From NCBI GenBank assembly GCA_019420905.1, contig JAHZGH010000006.1, positions 159,920 to 223,919 on the forward strand: DNA of 64,000 nt, in the 5' to 3' direction. The translations under genes and the position numbers were made by a program. Of this stretch, positions 1 through 8,299 are shown piece after piece. Every line of letters begins with the position of its first letter. The first letter of the stretch is position 1. The notes beneath the pieces are model-generated. The model did not search any database. It worked only from the letters and a program-made list of their open reading frames with translations, and was not told where the DNA came from. This stretch comes from Succinivibrionaceae bacterium. GTDB taxonomy: Bacteria > Pseudomonadota > Gammaproteobacteria > Enterobacterales > Succinivibrionaceae.

Positions 1-3
1 AGA

Positions 4-81
4 TGGTGCGACCTAGTGGACTCGAACCACCGACCCCCACCATGTCAAGGTGATGCTCTAACCAAGCTGAGCTAAGGTCGC
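4..81 (-). tRNA. tRNA-Val (anticodon GAC)
   Basis: Read on the minus strand this folds as a full cloverleaf. The acceptor stem pairs GCGACCT with AGGTCGC, the D arm carries AGCTCAG...TTGGTTAGAGC, and the T arm carries GGTTCGAGTCC. The anticodon stem pairs CACC with GGTG around the loop TTGACAT, giving anticodon GAC (valine). The 3' CCA is encoded (plus-strand TGG at 4-6). It may be the end of a tRNA cluster lying outside the window. Confidence 0.95.
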
Positions 82-253
82 AATCAGTGGAGATAATTAT
101 ATCAGTAAATTTTCCTTTGGCAAGCTCTTGGTAATTTTTTTTTAAGATTTACTCTGCATTAAGGCGATAAATCAGCTTAGGTAAGCTTTTTTATAAGATA
201 TAAATTTTTTTTTCGACTTCAGCTTTTTAAATGAAATTGTCTTTTTTGAGGAG

Positions 254-259
254 TATAAT
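254..259 (+). promoter_or_regulatory. Possible -10 box of the thrS promoter
   Basis: TATAAT matches the sigma-70 -10 consensus exactly and lies 123 bases before the thrS start, leaving a leader long enough for the hairpins found downstream. No good -35 is visible 16-18 bases upstream, so the assignment is tentative. Confidence 0.4.
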
Positions 260-350
260 TCACAGATGTTTGCTCTGCACAAGGTCTCGTCGAGTTAGTG
301 CAAGAATAGCTGCAGGGGACAATGTTTATCTTTTTATTATGGAGCCTCGC

Positions 351-367
351 GATGCACGGTATGCATC
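351..367 (+). promoter_or_regulatory. Candidate ThrRS autoregulatory operator (anticodon-arm mimic)
   Basis: GATGC (351-355) pairs with GCATC (363-367) around the seven-base loop ACGGTAT. A five-pair stem with a seven-base loop is the geometry of a tRNA anticodon arm, and the three bases at the anticodon positions are GGU, the anticodon of a tRNA-Thr. The hairpin abuts the Shine-Dalgarno AAGG (368-371) of thrS. In E. coli ThrRS represses its own mRNA by binding an anticodon-like hairpin just upstream of the ribosome site. The same role here is inferred. Loop position 33 is C rather than the usual U. Confidence 0.5.
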
Positions 368-381
368 AAGGTTTTTAAAAT

Positions 382-2358
382 ATGCCGAAAATTACTCTTC
401 CGAATGGCGATATCAAGGAATTTGATCGCCCAGTCTCGATTTCAGAAATTGCTCAAAGCATTGGTGCCGGTTTAGCTCGCGTCTGTGTTGCTGGTAAGGT
501 TAACGGTCAGCTGCATGATGCCTGCGATTTAGTCTCAGAAGATGCTGAGGTATGCATTATTACCCCTAAGGACAAAGAGGGTATTGAGATTATTCGCCAC
601 TCCTGCGCCCACTTATTAGGCCATGCCATTAAGCAGCTGTGGCCTTCAACTAAGATGGCTATCGGTCCTGTTATCGACAACGGTTTTTACTATGACGTTG
701 ATATCGATCACAAGCTAACTTCTGAGGATTTAGAAGCCTTAGACAAGAGAATGCACGAGCTTGCAAAGACTGATTACCAGGTCATCAAAGAGGTTGCTGA
801 CTGGCAGACAGCCTACGACAGCTTCGAAAAGCGTGATGAGCCTTACAAGAAGCTGATCTTAGAAGAGAATATTGATAAATCCGATAAGAGCATCGGCTTA
901 TATCATCACAATGAATATTTAGATATGTGCCGCGGCCCTCACGTACCGCATATGGGCTTCTGCCAATTTTTCAAGCTCACTCACTTTGCCGGAGCTTATT
1001 GGCGCGGCGATTCTAAGAATAAGATGCTGCAGCGCATTTATGGCTGCTGCTTTGCCACTAAGGACGAGTTAAAGCTTTATCTGCGCCGCCGTGAGGAGGC
1101 TGCTAAGCGTGATCATCGCGTTTTAGGCAAGAAGCTCGATTTATTCCACTTCCAGCAGGAAGCTCCGGGCTTAGTATTCTGGCATAATGATGGCTGGACT
1201 ATTTATCGCATTGTAGAGAATTTTATGCGCACTATGCTGCATAAGTATCACTACATTGAGGTTAATACTCCGCAGATCATGGATCGCATCCTGTGGGAGC
1301 GTTCAGGCCATTGGGATAAATATGCAGAGAACATGTTTACCACCAAGTCTGAAAACCGCGAATATGCTATTAAGCCGATGAATTGCCCGGGTGCAATTCA
1401 GATTTTCAATTCTCGTACTCGTTCTTATCGTGATCTGCCGATTAGAATGGCTGAATTTGGCAAAGATCACCGCAATGAGCCTTCAGGATCTTTACACGGC
1501 TTGCTGCGCGTACGCGGATTTGAGCAGGATGACGGTCATATTTTCTGTACTGACGATCAGATTTTGGATGTTGTCAGTGACTGCATCAAGATGGTATATG
1601 ACGTTTATGACGTCTTCAATTTCCATAATATTGATGTTAAGCTTTCAACTCGTCCGGAAAAGCGTATCGGCTCAGATGAGATTTGGGATCGTGCCGAAGC
1701 TGATCTGGTTGATGCATTAAATGCCAACCATATTGAATATGAGCTGCAGCCTGGTGAAGGCGCTTTCTATGGCCCTAAGATTGAATTTACGCTGCATGAT
1801 TCCTTAGATCGTGCCTGGCAGTGCGGTACCGTACAGCTTGACTTCTCCTTGCCGGCACGCTTAGGTGCTCATTATATTGGCGAGGATAATCAGGAACATG
1901 TTCCGGTTATGATTCACCGTGCCATGTTAGGCTCTCTTGAGCGCTTCATTGGTATCTTGACTGAAGAATATGCAGGCTCTTTCCCGACCTGGCTAGCTCC
2001 AGTTCAAGCTATTGTAATGAATATTACCGACGATCAGGTAGATTATGCTAAGTCTGTCTGCGATAAGCTCGATGCAGCCGGCTTGCGTGTAAGAACCGAT
2101 TTACGCAATGATAAGATAGGCTTTAAGGTCCGTGAGGCTACCTTGCTGCATATTCCTTATATGATTGTCTGCGGTGCACGTGAGGCTGCTGAAGGCAAGG
2201 TTGCCGTTCGTACCCGTAAAGGTGCAGATTTAGGCTCAATGTCAATTGAGGACTTGATAAAACTTATAAATTCAGATATCATATCGCGCAAAAACATGCC
2301 AGATGCAGATCTTGAAATTCAAAAGCAGAGAGATGCAGAAGAGCATGCTAAAGATTAA
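382..2358 (+). CDS. thrS: Threonine--tRNA ligase
   Basis: Class II synthetase that charges tRNA-Thr with threonine in the cytoplasm. The 658-residue product is close to the usual ~642. A TGS domain occupies residues 1-60. The editing domain shows HSCAH (H73, H77) and CRGPH near residue 183. The catalytic core has the KPMNCPG and YGPKIEF motifs, and the anticodon-binding domain closes the protein. The C-terminus carries an extra charged stretch ending EEHAKD. The ATG start gives the canonical MPKITLPNG opening. It is first in thrS-infC-rpmI-rplT, with infC 50 bases downstream, and is probably autoregulated through the hairpin at 351-367. Confidence 0.97.
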   Translation: MPKITLPNGDIKEFDRPVSISEIAQSIGAGLARVCVAGKVNGQLHDACDLVSEDAEVCIITPKDKEGIEIIRHSCAHLLGHAIKQLWPSTKMAIGPVIDNGFYYDVDIDHKLTSEDLEALDKRMHELAKTDYQVIKEVADWQTAYDSFEKRDEPYKKLILEENIDKSDKSIGLYHHNEYLDMCRGPHVPHMGFCQFFKLTHFAGAYWRGDSKNKMLQRIYGCCFATKDELKLYLRRREEAAKRDHRVLGKKLDLFHFQQEAPGLVFWHNDGWTIYRIVENFMRTMLHKYHYIEVNTPQIMDRILWERSGHWDKYAENMFTTKSENREYAIKPMNCPGAIQIFNSRTRSYRDLPIRMAEFGKDHRNEPSGSLHGLLRVRGFEQDDGHIFCTDDQILDVVSDCIKMVYDVYDVFNFHNIDVKLSTRPEKRIGSDEIWDRAEADLVDALNANHIEYELQPGEGAFYGPKIEFTLHDSLDRAWQCGTVQLDFSLPARLGAHYIGEDNQEHVPVMIHRAMLGSLERFIGILTEEYAGSFPTWLAPVQAIVMNITDDQVDYAKSVCDKLDAAGLRVRTDLRNDKIGFKVREATLLHIPYMIVCGAREAAEGKVAVRTRKGADLGSMSIEDLIKLINSDIISRKNMPDADLEIQKQRDAEEHAKD

Positions 2359-2408
2359 ATGCTTTTGAGCTTTGAATCTTAATTGCTTTTTGTTTAGGAG
2401 AACTTGCT

Positions 2409-2951
2409 ATAAACAACAATAGGAAGACCGGTAAAACTTTCCAGAAGAACCGGATTAATAATGATATCAGATGCCGTGAAGTGCGTCTGTTAGGCGAGGA
2501 TAATGAGCTTATCGGCGTTGTGCCGACAGTTGAAGCTTTGCGTATGGCTAAGGATCGTGGTATTGATCTCGTAGAGATCAGTCCTAATGCTGAACCTCCT
2601 GTATGCCGTTTGATTGAATATGGCAAGTTCCTTTACGAAAAGAGTAAAGACGCAAAGAAGAAGAAGCAGAAAGTTGTTCAGGTTAAGGAAATTAAATTCC
2701 GTCCTGGAACAGACGAAGGCGACTATCAGGTTAAACTACGCAACCTGATTCGCTTCCTCGAAGACGGCAATAAGGCTAAGGTTACTTTGCGCTTCCGCGG
2801 CCGCGAGATGGCGCATCAGCACTTAGGCTTAGATGTCTTAAAGCGTGTAGAAGAAGATCTATGCGTTACTCGGGATTTAGCTACAGTTGAGTCTTCATCT
2901 CGTGTAGAGGGAAGACAAGCTACTATGGTTTTAGCCCCGAAGAAGAAATAG
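2409..2951 (+). CDS. infC: Translation initiation factor IF-3 (AUA start)
   Basis: IF-3 binds the 30S subunit, checks start codons and the initiator tRNA, and prevents early subunit joining. The first ATG/GTG/TTG-type start in frame is GTG at 2481, which would delete 24 conserved N-terminal residues. The frame is open upstream to an ATA codon at 2409-2411, preceded by TAGGAG at 2395-2400 with 8 bases between. Starting there gives 180 residues, the E. coli length, with the expected NRINNDIR and REVRL N-terminal segment and the ISPNAEPPVCR, KEIKFRPGTDEGDYQ and FRGREMAHQ motifs. E. coli infC starts with AUU and is repressed by IF-3 itself. The AUA here should be under the same control. Confidence 0.93.
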   Translation: MNNNRKTGKTFQKNRINNDIRCREVRLLGEDNELIGVVPTVEALRMAKDRGIDLVEISPNAEPPVCRLIEYGKFLYEKSKDAKKKKQKVVQVKEIKFRPGTDEGDYQVKLRNLIRFLEDGNKAKVTLRFRGREMAHQHLGLDVLKRVEEDLCVTRDLATVESSSRVEGRQATMVLAPKKK

Positions 2952-2966
2952 ACTCAGGGTAACAAG

Positions 2967-3011
2967 TACTATATATCCCTATCAATATAGGGATATAGTC
3001 TCCTGTTTTTT
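2967..3011 (+). promoter_or_regulatory. Hairpin in the infC-rpmI intercistronic region
   Basis: TATCCCTAT (2974-2982) pairs with ATAGGGATA (2987-2995) around CAAT. The stem extends outward through ACT/AGT across a two-base bulge, and a T run follows at 3005-3011. It may act as a partial terminator within the operon or belong to the leader where ribosomal protein L20 represses rpmI in enterobacteria. The sequence alone does not separate the two. Confidence 0.45.
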
Positions 3012-3046
3012 GTTTAAACTGCAATATACTAAATGCGGAGTTAATA

Positions 3047-3259
3047 ATGGCTGGTAAAGTCAAGGTCAAAATGAAGACCGATAGAGGCGTTGCAAAGCGC
3101 TTTAAGAAAACTGGCAGCGGTCACTACAAGTGCCGTCATCAGAACTTACGTCACATCCTCACTAAGAAGACTGCTAAACGTAAGCGTAATTTACGTAATA
3201 TGATTTACGTCAAGACTTGCAATTTACGCGCTATCATGCGTCAGTTGCCTTACGCTTAA
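3047..3259 (+). CDS. rpmI: 50S ribosomal protein bL35
   Basis: A 70-residue, strongly basic large-subunit protein. It shows the family's N-terminal KVKMKTDRGVAKRFKKTGSG, followed by HILTKKTAKRKRNLR and a C-terminus rich in Lys and Arg. Typical bL35 is about 65 residues. GGAG lies just before the ATG. It sits between infC and rplT, the standard order, and is probably co-translated with rplT 19 bases downstream. Confidence 0.95.
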   Translation: MAGKVKVKMKTDRGVAKRFKKTGSGHYKCRHQNLRHILTKKTAKRKRNLRNMIYVKTCNLRAIMRQLPYA

Positions 3260-3278
3260 TCGCAGGAGGATATAAAAA

Positions 3279-3635
3279 ATGGCTAGAGTTAAGCGCGGTG
3301 TTATTGCCCATGCCCGTCATAAGAAAGTTTTAGAAGCTGCAAAAGGCTACTATGGTGCTCGTTCACGTACTTATCGCGTTGCTGTTCAGGCTGTTACTAA
3401 GGCCGGTCAGTATGCTTACCGCGATCGTCGTCAAAAGAAGCGTCAGTTCCGTGAGCTTTGGATCGTTCGTATCAATGCTGCTGCTCGTCAGCACGATTTA
3501 AGCTACAGCCAGTTAATCAATGGCTTAAAGAAGGCTAATATCGAGATTGATCGTAAGGTTCTTTCTGACTTAGCTATCAACGATAAGGAAGCCTTTAAGG
3601 TTATCGCTGAGCAGGCTCGTGCTGCTTTAAACTAA
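3279..3635 (+). CDS. rplT: 50S ribosomal protein bL20
   Basis: RNA-binding large-subunit assembly protein of 118 residues, the normal length. It opens MARVKRGVIAHARHKKVL and contains the AKGYYGARSRTYRVA and YRDRRQKKRQFRELWI segments typical of L20. An AGGAGG-type ribosome site precedes the ATG. In E. coli L20 represses rpmI-rplT translation by binding the mRNA upstream. The upstream hairpin at about 2974-2995 could take part here. Two terminators follow. Confidence 0.96.
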   Translation: MARVKRGVIAHARHKKVLEAAKGYYGARSRTYRVAVQAVTKAGQYAYRDRRQKKRQFRELWIVRINAAARQHDLSYSQLINGLKKANIEIDRKVLSDLAINDKEAFKVIAEQARAALN

Positions 3636-3652
3636 GTCTTTAGACTTTCAAT

Positions 3653-3683
3653 AAAAAAGCTACACCTAGGTGTAGCTTTTTTT
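3653..3683 (+). terminator. Terminator of the thrS-rplT operon
   Basis: AAAAAAGCTACAC pairs perfectly with GTGTAGCTTTTTT around CTAG, 18 bases after the rplT stop. The A run before and T run after make it work in either direction. Confidence 0.9.
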
Positions 3684-3721
3684 ATGTCAGAAATTTCTAA
3701 AGGAATTAGGTCAGCTATGCT

Positions 3722-3746
3722 AAAGGGGGAAGCCCCCTTTATTTTT
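3722..3746 (+). terminator. Second, GC-rich terminator after rplT
   Basis: AAAGGGGG pairs with CCCCCTTT around AAG, followed by ATTTTT on the plus strand. It overlaps the last bases of convergent gltA, so it backs up the first terminator. The minus strand has no T run after the stem. Confidence 0.75.
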
Positions 3747-5058
3747 AGCGTCTGCTTAAAGCCTTTACGTTGCGTAATTCCTTGCCGGTATAGATTTGAC
3801 GAGGACGGCCTAAGCGAGAATCTTTAATGCTCTGCATTTCATTCCAGTGAGTTATCCAGCCTATGGTTCTGGCAATGGCGAAAATCACTGTAAACATAGA
3901 GGTAGGAATGCCGATGGCATTTAAGATAATGCCTGAGTAGAAGTCAACATTTGGATAGAGATTGCGCGAGATAAAGTAATCATCTGACAGAGCAATCTTT
4001 TCAAGCTCGGTTGCGACTTCTAAAGCCGGGTTGTCTGTAATATGCAGAGCATCAAGCACCGCATGGCAGGTATCGCGCATTACGACAGCACGCGGATCGA
4101 AGGTCTTATAAACACGGTGACCGAAGCCGTATAGGCGGAACGGATCATTTTTATCCTTAGCACGAGCTATGTATTGAGGGATCCTGTCTACAGAGCCGAT
4201 TTCCTGCAGCATGCGCAGGCAGGCTTCATTAGCGCCGCCGTGAGCAGGTCCCCATAGCGAGGCGATGCCGGCTGCGATACAGGCATAAGGATTAGCTCCT
4301 GAAGATCCTGCCAGACGCACTGAAGATGTGGAAGCATTTTGCTCATGATCTGCATGCAGAGTAAAAATAGTATCTAAGGCTTTTTCGACTACTTTATTGA
4401 CCTTATAAGGCTCGCAGGGGGTTGCAAACATCATGTGCAGGAAGTTGCCGGCATAGCTTAATTCATTACGCGGATATACGAAAGGCTGACCAATTGAGTA
4501 TTTATAGGACATTGCCGCAAGCGTAGGCATTTTAGCAACTAAGCGGGCCATAGTCATTTCACGATGCTCAGGATCGTAAATATCTAATCTGTCATGATAG
4601 AAGGCTGAGAGGGCTCCGGCTACACCGCATAATACAGCCATTGGGTGGGAGTCACGGCGGAAAGCCTGAAATAGAGATTCCATCTGCGTATGGACTAGGG
4701 TATGGTGTTTGATGCGGTAAGTGAATTCCTGATATTGCTCCTTATCAGGAAGCTCTCCTTTATATAATAGGTAACATACCTGTAGATAATCTGCCTTTGT
4801 TGCTAATTGATCTATGGGATAACCCCTGTAGAGCAGTATACCTTTTTTACCATCGATAAAGGTAATCCTAGACATGCACGAGGCAGTAGATACGAAGCCC
4901 GGATCATAGGTGAAATAGCCTTGTTTTCCTAATTCACGAATATCAATAACCTCAGGCCCCATGGTGCCACGTAAAATTGGCAATTTGATAGGATCTTTGC
5001 CGGGAATGATCAAGGTTGCAAATTTATCGATTTGCGGTAATGTTTCTTCAATTGACAT
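3745..5058 (-). CDS. gltA: Citrate synthase
   Basis: Condenses acetyl-CoA with oxaloacetate at the entry to the TCA cycle. The 437-residue length fits the large, NADH-sensitive hexameric type of Gram-negative bacteria. The catalytic triad is visible as H273 in PAHGGANE, H314 in GFGHRVYK and D372 in NVDFYSG, with HADHEQNAS near 235-243. It is transcribed alone, convergent with rplT and divergent from purU, which shares a 183-base intergenic region. In a fermentative cell the enzyme would mainly feed glutamate synthesis, which is an inference. Confidence 0.96.
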   Translation of the reverse strand: MSIEETLPQIDKFATLIIPGKDPIKLPILRGTMGPEVIDIRELGKQGYFTYDPGFVSTASCMSRITFIDGKKGILLYRGYPIDQLATKADYLQVCYLLYKGELPDKEQYQEFTYRIKHHTLVHTQMESLFQAFRRDSHPMAVLCGVAGALSAFYHDRLDIYDPEHREMTMARLVAKMPTLAAMSYKYSIGQPFVYPRNELSYAGNFLHMMFATPCEPYKVNKVVEKALDTIFTLHADHEQNASTSSVRLAGSSGANPYACIAAGIASLWGPAHGGANEACLRMLQEIGSVDRIPQYIARAKDKNDPFRLYGFGHRVYKTFDPRAVVMRDTCHAVLDALHITDNPALEVATELEKIALSDDYFISRNLYPNVDFYSGIILNAIGIPTSMFTVIFAIARTIGWITHWNEMQSIKDSRLGRPRQIYTGKELRNVKALSRR

Positions 5059-5241
5059 TGAGCATTTTCCCTAAAAAAGTTTAGTTTAATAGTTGTTTTT
5101 TATTGTAGCTATAATCAGTGAAATTTCTAAATCTTAATAAAATGGGTTTTTTTGCACTTTTATGATACAGTTTGCACAAAAGACTTTTGTCATTTAATAT
5201 CTATAGCATATTCATACTCAATTTGATTTTTGTATTAAGAA

Positions 5242-6081
5242 ATGGAAAAAAGAATTCTTTTAACTGAGTGTAGTGATGATATTGGCTTAATTGCTAAGAT
5301 TACAAACTGCTGCTTCAATCATCATTTAAATATTATTCGCCAAGATCAGTTTGCCTCTGCAGAGGATAATAAGTTTTTTATGCGTTCGGTTTTAGAGGGA
5401 GATTTCTTTTATGCCGATCGCTTTATTGCAGATGTAAAATCAGTTTTGCCAGAAGGTGCTAAGGTAAGATTAGCTGATAATCACCGTCGCCGTTTATGTA
5501 TATTAGTTACTAAGGAATCTCATTGCCTAGGCGAGATTTTGATGAAGACTTACGCAGGTACTTTAAATGCGGATATTGTAGGCGTAGTTGGCAATTATTC
5601 TGAGCTAAGCGAGCTTGCACGCAAATTTAATGTGCCGTTTACCTTGGTTTCTCATGAGGGCATTACTCGAGAAGAGCAGGAAAAGCGTCTTATGGAGGTT
5701 ATAGATCGCCTAGAGTGCGATTATGTAATCTTAGCTAAATATATGCGTATTTTGTCTCATGAATTTGTAAGTCATTATCCTTTAGGCAAGCTTATCAACA
5801 TTCATCATTCATTCCTGCCGGCTTTCATGGGAGCTAAGCCTTATCAGCAGGCTTTCGATCGCGGCGTTAAAATTATTGGCGCTACAGCGCATTTTGTTAC
5901 GGATAATCTTGATGAAGGTCCGATTATTGAGCAGGATGTGATCAAGGTAAATCATCGCTATGATCCTAAGAGTCTAGCTAAGGCAGGGCATGATGTTGAG
6001 CAGATGGTGCTGATGCGGGCAATTTCGAAGATCATAGATGATAAAGTCTTTATTCATGGTAATAAGACTGTGGTCTTCTAA
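5242..6081 (+). CDS. purU: Formyltetrahydrofolate deformylase
   Basis: Hydrolyses 10-formyl-THF to formate and THF, supplying formate for PurT and balancing one-carbon pools. The 279-residue protein has an N-terminal ACT regulatory domain (about 1-80, with TECSDDIGLIAKIT) and a formyltransferase-fold catalytic domain. The latter includes KYMRILS, INIHHSFLPAFMGAKPYQQA and GATAHFVTDNLDEGPII, covering the family's catalytic Asn-His-Asp residues. Length and motifs match PurU. A bidirectional terminator follows and separates it from convergent pdxH. Confidence 0.95.
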   Translation: MEKRILLTECSDDIGLIAKITNCCFNHHLNIIRQDQFASAEDNKFFMRSVLEGDFFYADRFIADVKSVLPEGAKVRLADNHRRRLCILVTKESHCLGEILMKTYAGTLNADIVGVVGNYSELSELARKFNVPFTLVSHEGITREEQEKRLMEVIDRLECDYVILAKYMRILSHEFVSHYPLGKLINIHHSFLPAFMGAKPYQQAFDRGVKIIGATAHFVTDNLDEGPIIEQDVIKVNHRYDPKSLAKAGHDVEQMVLMRAISKIIDDKVFIHGNKTVVF

Positions 6082-6088
6082 AAAATTC

Positions 6089-6120
6089 ATCCCATTGGAA
6101 TTTTTCCAATGGGATTATTT
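6089..6120. terminator. Bidirectional terminator between purU and pdxH
   Basis: ATCCCATTGG (6089-6098) pairs with CCAATGGGAT (6105-6114). Plus-strand TATTTTTA and minus-strand GAATTTTTT follow the stem, so it serves both convergent genes. Confidence 0.88.
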
Positions 6121-6765
6121 TTATGGAGCTAAGCGCTGCGGCTTATCCCAGGCTCCTTCGTTATTTAGATGATAGATAAAGCGGTCATGCAGACGGTTTT
6201 CACGGCCCTGCCAGAATTCAACAGTATCAAACTTCACCTTAAATCCGCCCCAGAAAGAAGGCAGCGGCACTTCACCTTGTTTGAATTTTTCCTTTACTTC
6301 CAGAAACTTGCTTTCGAGTATGCCGCGGGTGGAAATGAGTTTTGATTGGTGTGAAGCCCAAGCTCCCAATTGGCTGCCGCGCGGACGGGAATGGAAATAT
6401 TTTAAGTCGGCAACTAATGACTGTCTGGATGCCGTGCCTAAGAACATTACCTGTCTTTCTAAGTAAAACCACGGGAAAAGCATGCAGATTTTGGGATTTT
6501 CTTTTATTTGCTGGGCTTTTCTTGAACCTAAATTGGTATAGAAAACAAGATTTTCTCTGTCATAGTCTTTTAATAGGACCATGCGTGAAAAAGGCTGATT
6601 GCTGCTGTCAACAGTGCTTACGACTACGCCGTTAGGATCATATAAGCCAGAGTCGATGGCCTGCTGCAGCCAGCGCTCAAACAGATCCATAGGGTGTGCA
6701 GGCAGATCCTCTTCGCTAAGGCCGCCTAATTTATAACTTCTTCTTAAATCAGCAACGTCGATCAT
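6121..6765 (-). CDS. pdxH: Pyridoxine/pyridoxamine 5'-phosphate oxidase
   Basis: FMN enzyme that makes pyridoxal 5'-phosphate, the last step of the DXP-dependent B6 route and of salvage. I place the start at the internal ATG (6765), giving 214 residues against 218 in E. coli. The 30 residues upstream look nothing like the family. Motifs seen are LRRSYKLGGL, RMVLLKDYD, FYTNLGSRKAQQI, FPWFYLERQV, QGEVPLPSFWGGF, FWQGRENRLHDR and the terminal RLAP. The ribosome site before this ATG is weak (AGAAG). Confidence 0.93.
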   Translation of the reverse strand: MIDVADLRRSYKLGGLSEEDLPAHPMDLFERWLQQAIDSGLYDPNGVVVSTVDSSNQPFSRMVLLKDYDRENLVFYTNLGSRKAQQIKENPKICMLFPWFYLERQVMFLGTASRQSLVADLKYFHSRPRGSQLGAWASHQSKLISTRGILESKFLEVKEKFKQGEVPLPSFWGGFKVKFDTVEFWQGRENRLHDRFIYHLNNEGAWDKPQRLAP

Positions 6766-6973
6766 AATTTTTCTTCTAAAATTTGAGTTGTAAGAAAATG
6801 AGGCAATCCCCACGTTTACTATGATTTTATATTGATCATATTCAAAAATCGACAATCAATTTATCCTTGCGGTAACAAGTTTTCCTACAAAATGATAAAA
6901 TATCCTGAATCAAGATGACTCTGTATAAAATAGGGCCAAGTTCGTTTTTACTAATAATCGGGATAATAACAAG

Positions 6974-8194
6974 ATGAATAAATACGGTTTAACCGCTCTC
7001 GTTATCAATTGCGGTAGCTCTTCTGTTAAATTTGCCATTTTAGATCCAAAAGATGGTCATACTTATTTAAGTGGCATTGCCGAGGCTTTAGGTTTAGACG
7101 AGGCTCGTATTTCTTGGCGATTTGAAGGTCAAGATAAGGAAAAGGCTTCTTTAGGCGCCGGTGCAGGTCATGATCGCGCTTTAGAGTTCTTAGTTAAGAA
7201 TATTATGTCTCAAAATGAAGAGCTGCACGATTCAATTGTTTCCTGTGGTCACCGTATAGTTCAAGGCGGCGATATTTACAGCGAGCCTACCTTAATTGAT
7301 GATGAAGTTGTTGCTAATATCGCAAAGGTAATTCCGTTTGCTCCTTTACATAATCCGGCCCATATTTTAGGTATTGAATCTGCCCGTAAGAATTTCCCTG
7401 ATATTCCGCACGTAGCAGTTTTCGATACAGCTTTCCATCAGACTATGCCGCCTAAGGCTTATCGTTATGCTATTCCTGAGACCTATTATACTGATTTGCA
7501 TTTACGTAAGTATGGTGCTCATGGAACTTCACATATGTATATTGCTCAAGAGACAGCTAAGTTCTTAAACAAGCCTCTTGAAGAGACTAACATTATTACC
7601 TGTCACTTAGGCAACGGCGCTTCTGTTTCTGCTGTTAAGGGCGGCAAGTGCATGGATACTTCCATGGGCTTAACTCCGCTTGACGGCCTTGTCATGGGTA
7701 CCCGCTGCGGCAGCATTGATGCCTCTGTAGTCTTCTTCCTTTGTGATCGCCTGAACATGACCCCAGAGCAGGTTAAGGATGTCTTCAATAAGGAATCCGG
7801 CATGCTGGCATTATCAGGTATTTCCTCTGATATGCGTCCTATTGAGGAAGGCTATCTTAAAGGAGAGCCTAAGTGCGTATTAGCTTTTGATATATATGCT
7901 TATCGTTTAGCTAAGTTTATCGCTTCTTACTATGTACCTTTAGGACATGTAGATGCCATCTCCTTTGCCGGCGGTATCGGCGAGAACAGCGATATTATTC
8001 GTAAGCTTACCTGCGATCTCTTAAAAGAGCCTTTCGGCCTTGAGATTGACGATGAGCTTAACTCTAAGTTTATGGGCTTTAAGGGCAATGGCTCAGGCAA
8101 GATCTCTACTGAGAACTCTAAGTCCGCCGTCTTTATGGTTCAGACTAACGAAGAGCTGATGATTGCTCGTTCAGCTATGAAGTTTGTTAAATAA
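6974..8194 (+). CDS. ackA: Acetate kinase
   Basis: Interconverts acetyl phosphate + ADP and acetate + ATP, the ATP-yielding step of acetate fermentation. The 406 residues match the family. The N-terminal NCGSSSVKFAI phosphate-binding motif, FDTAFHQTMP, HLGNGASV, the TPLDGLVMGTRCG loop and FAGGIGENS are all present. A possible -10 (TATAAAAT) lies near 6924. It is followed by its own terminator. No phosphotransacetylase (pta) gene follows it in the window, although the two are often adjacent. Confidence 0.97.
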   Translation: MNKYGLTALVINCGSSSVKFAILDPKDGHTYLSGIAEALGLDEARISWRFEGQDKEKASLGAGAGHDRALEFLVKNIMSQNEELHDSIVSCGHRIVQGGDIYSEPTLIDDEVVANIAKVIPFAPLHNPAHILGIESARKNFPDIPHVAVFDTAFHQTMPPKAYRYAIPETYYTDLHLRKYGAHGTSHMYIAQETAKFLNKPLEETNIITCHLGNGASVSAVKGGKCMDTSMGLTPLDGLVMGTRCGSIDASVVFFLCDRLNMTPEQVKDVFNKESGMLALSGISSDMRPIEEGYLKGEPKCVLAFDIYAYRLAKFIASYYVPLGHVDAISFAGGIGENSDIIRKLTCDLLKEPFGLEIDDELNSKFMGFKGNGSGKISTENSKSAVFMVQTNEELMIARSAMKFVK

Positions 8195-8253
8195 TAGCTA
8201 TTCTTGCAAACGCTGATTGTGTCATCTAATATAGAAGGCGTATTGTGAATCAG

Positions 8254-8286
8254 ATCCCTGTATGCTCACATACAGGGATTTTTTAA
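8254..8286 (+). terminator. ackA terminator
   Basis: ATCCCTGTATG (8254-8264) pairs perfectly with CATACAGGGAT (8269-8279) around CTCA and is followed by six T residues. It ends just before msbA. Confidence 0.9.
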
Positions 8287-8299
8287 TTATATAAAGCAG

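Larger units (their letters stand above)
82..381 (+). other. thrS upstream/leader region without a gene
   Basis: This 300-base gap between the tRNA and thrS is AT-rich in its first half. It holds a consensus -10 hexamer TATAAT at 254-259 with no convincing -35 at normal spacing. A stem TGCAC (276-280) / GTGCA (298-302) and the anticodon-arm-like hairpin described separately lie in the presumed leader. A short ORF that runs into thrS has no sign of being real. Confidence 0.6.

Noticed and set aside
231..425. 64-codon plus-strand ORF overlapping the thrS start, as a possible leader peptide
   Set aside because: It shows no threonine-rich attenuator pattern or proper ribosome site and runs through the better-supported hairpin and thrS start.
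6121..6855. Longer pdxH with 30 extra N-terminal residues
   Set aside because: The added residues resemble no PdxH, and the internal ATG gives the normal length.
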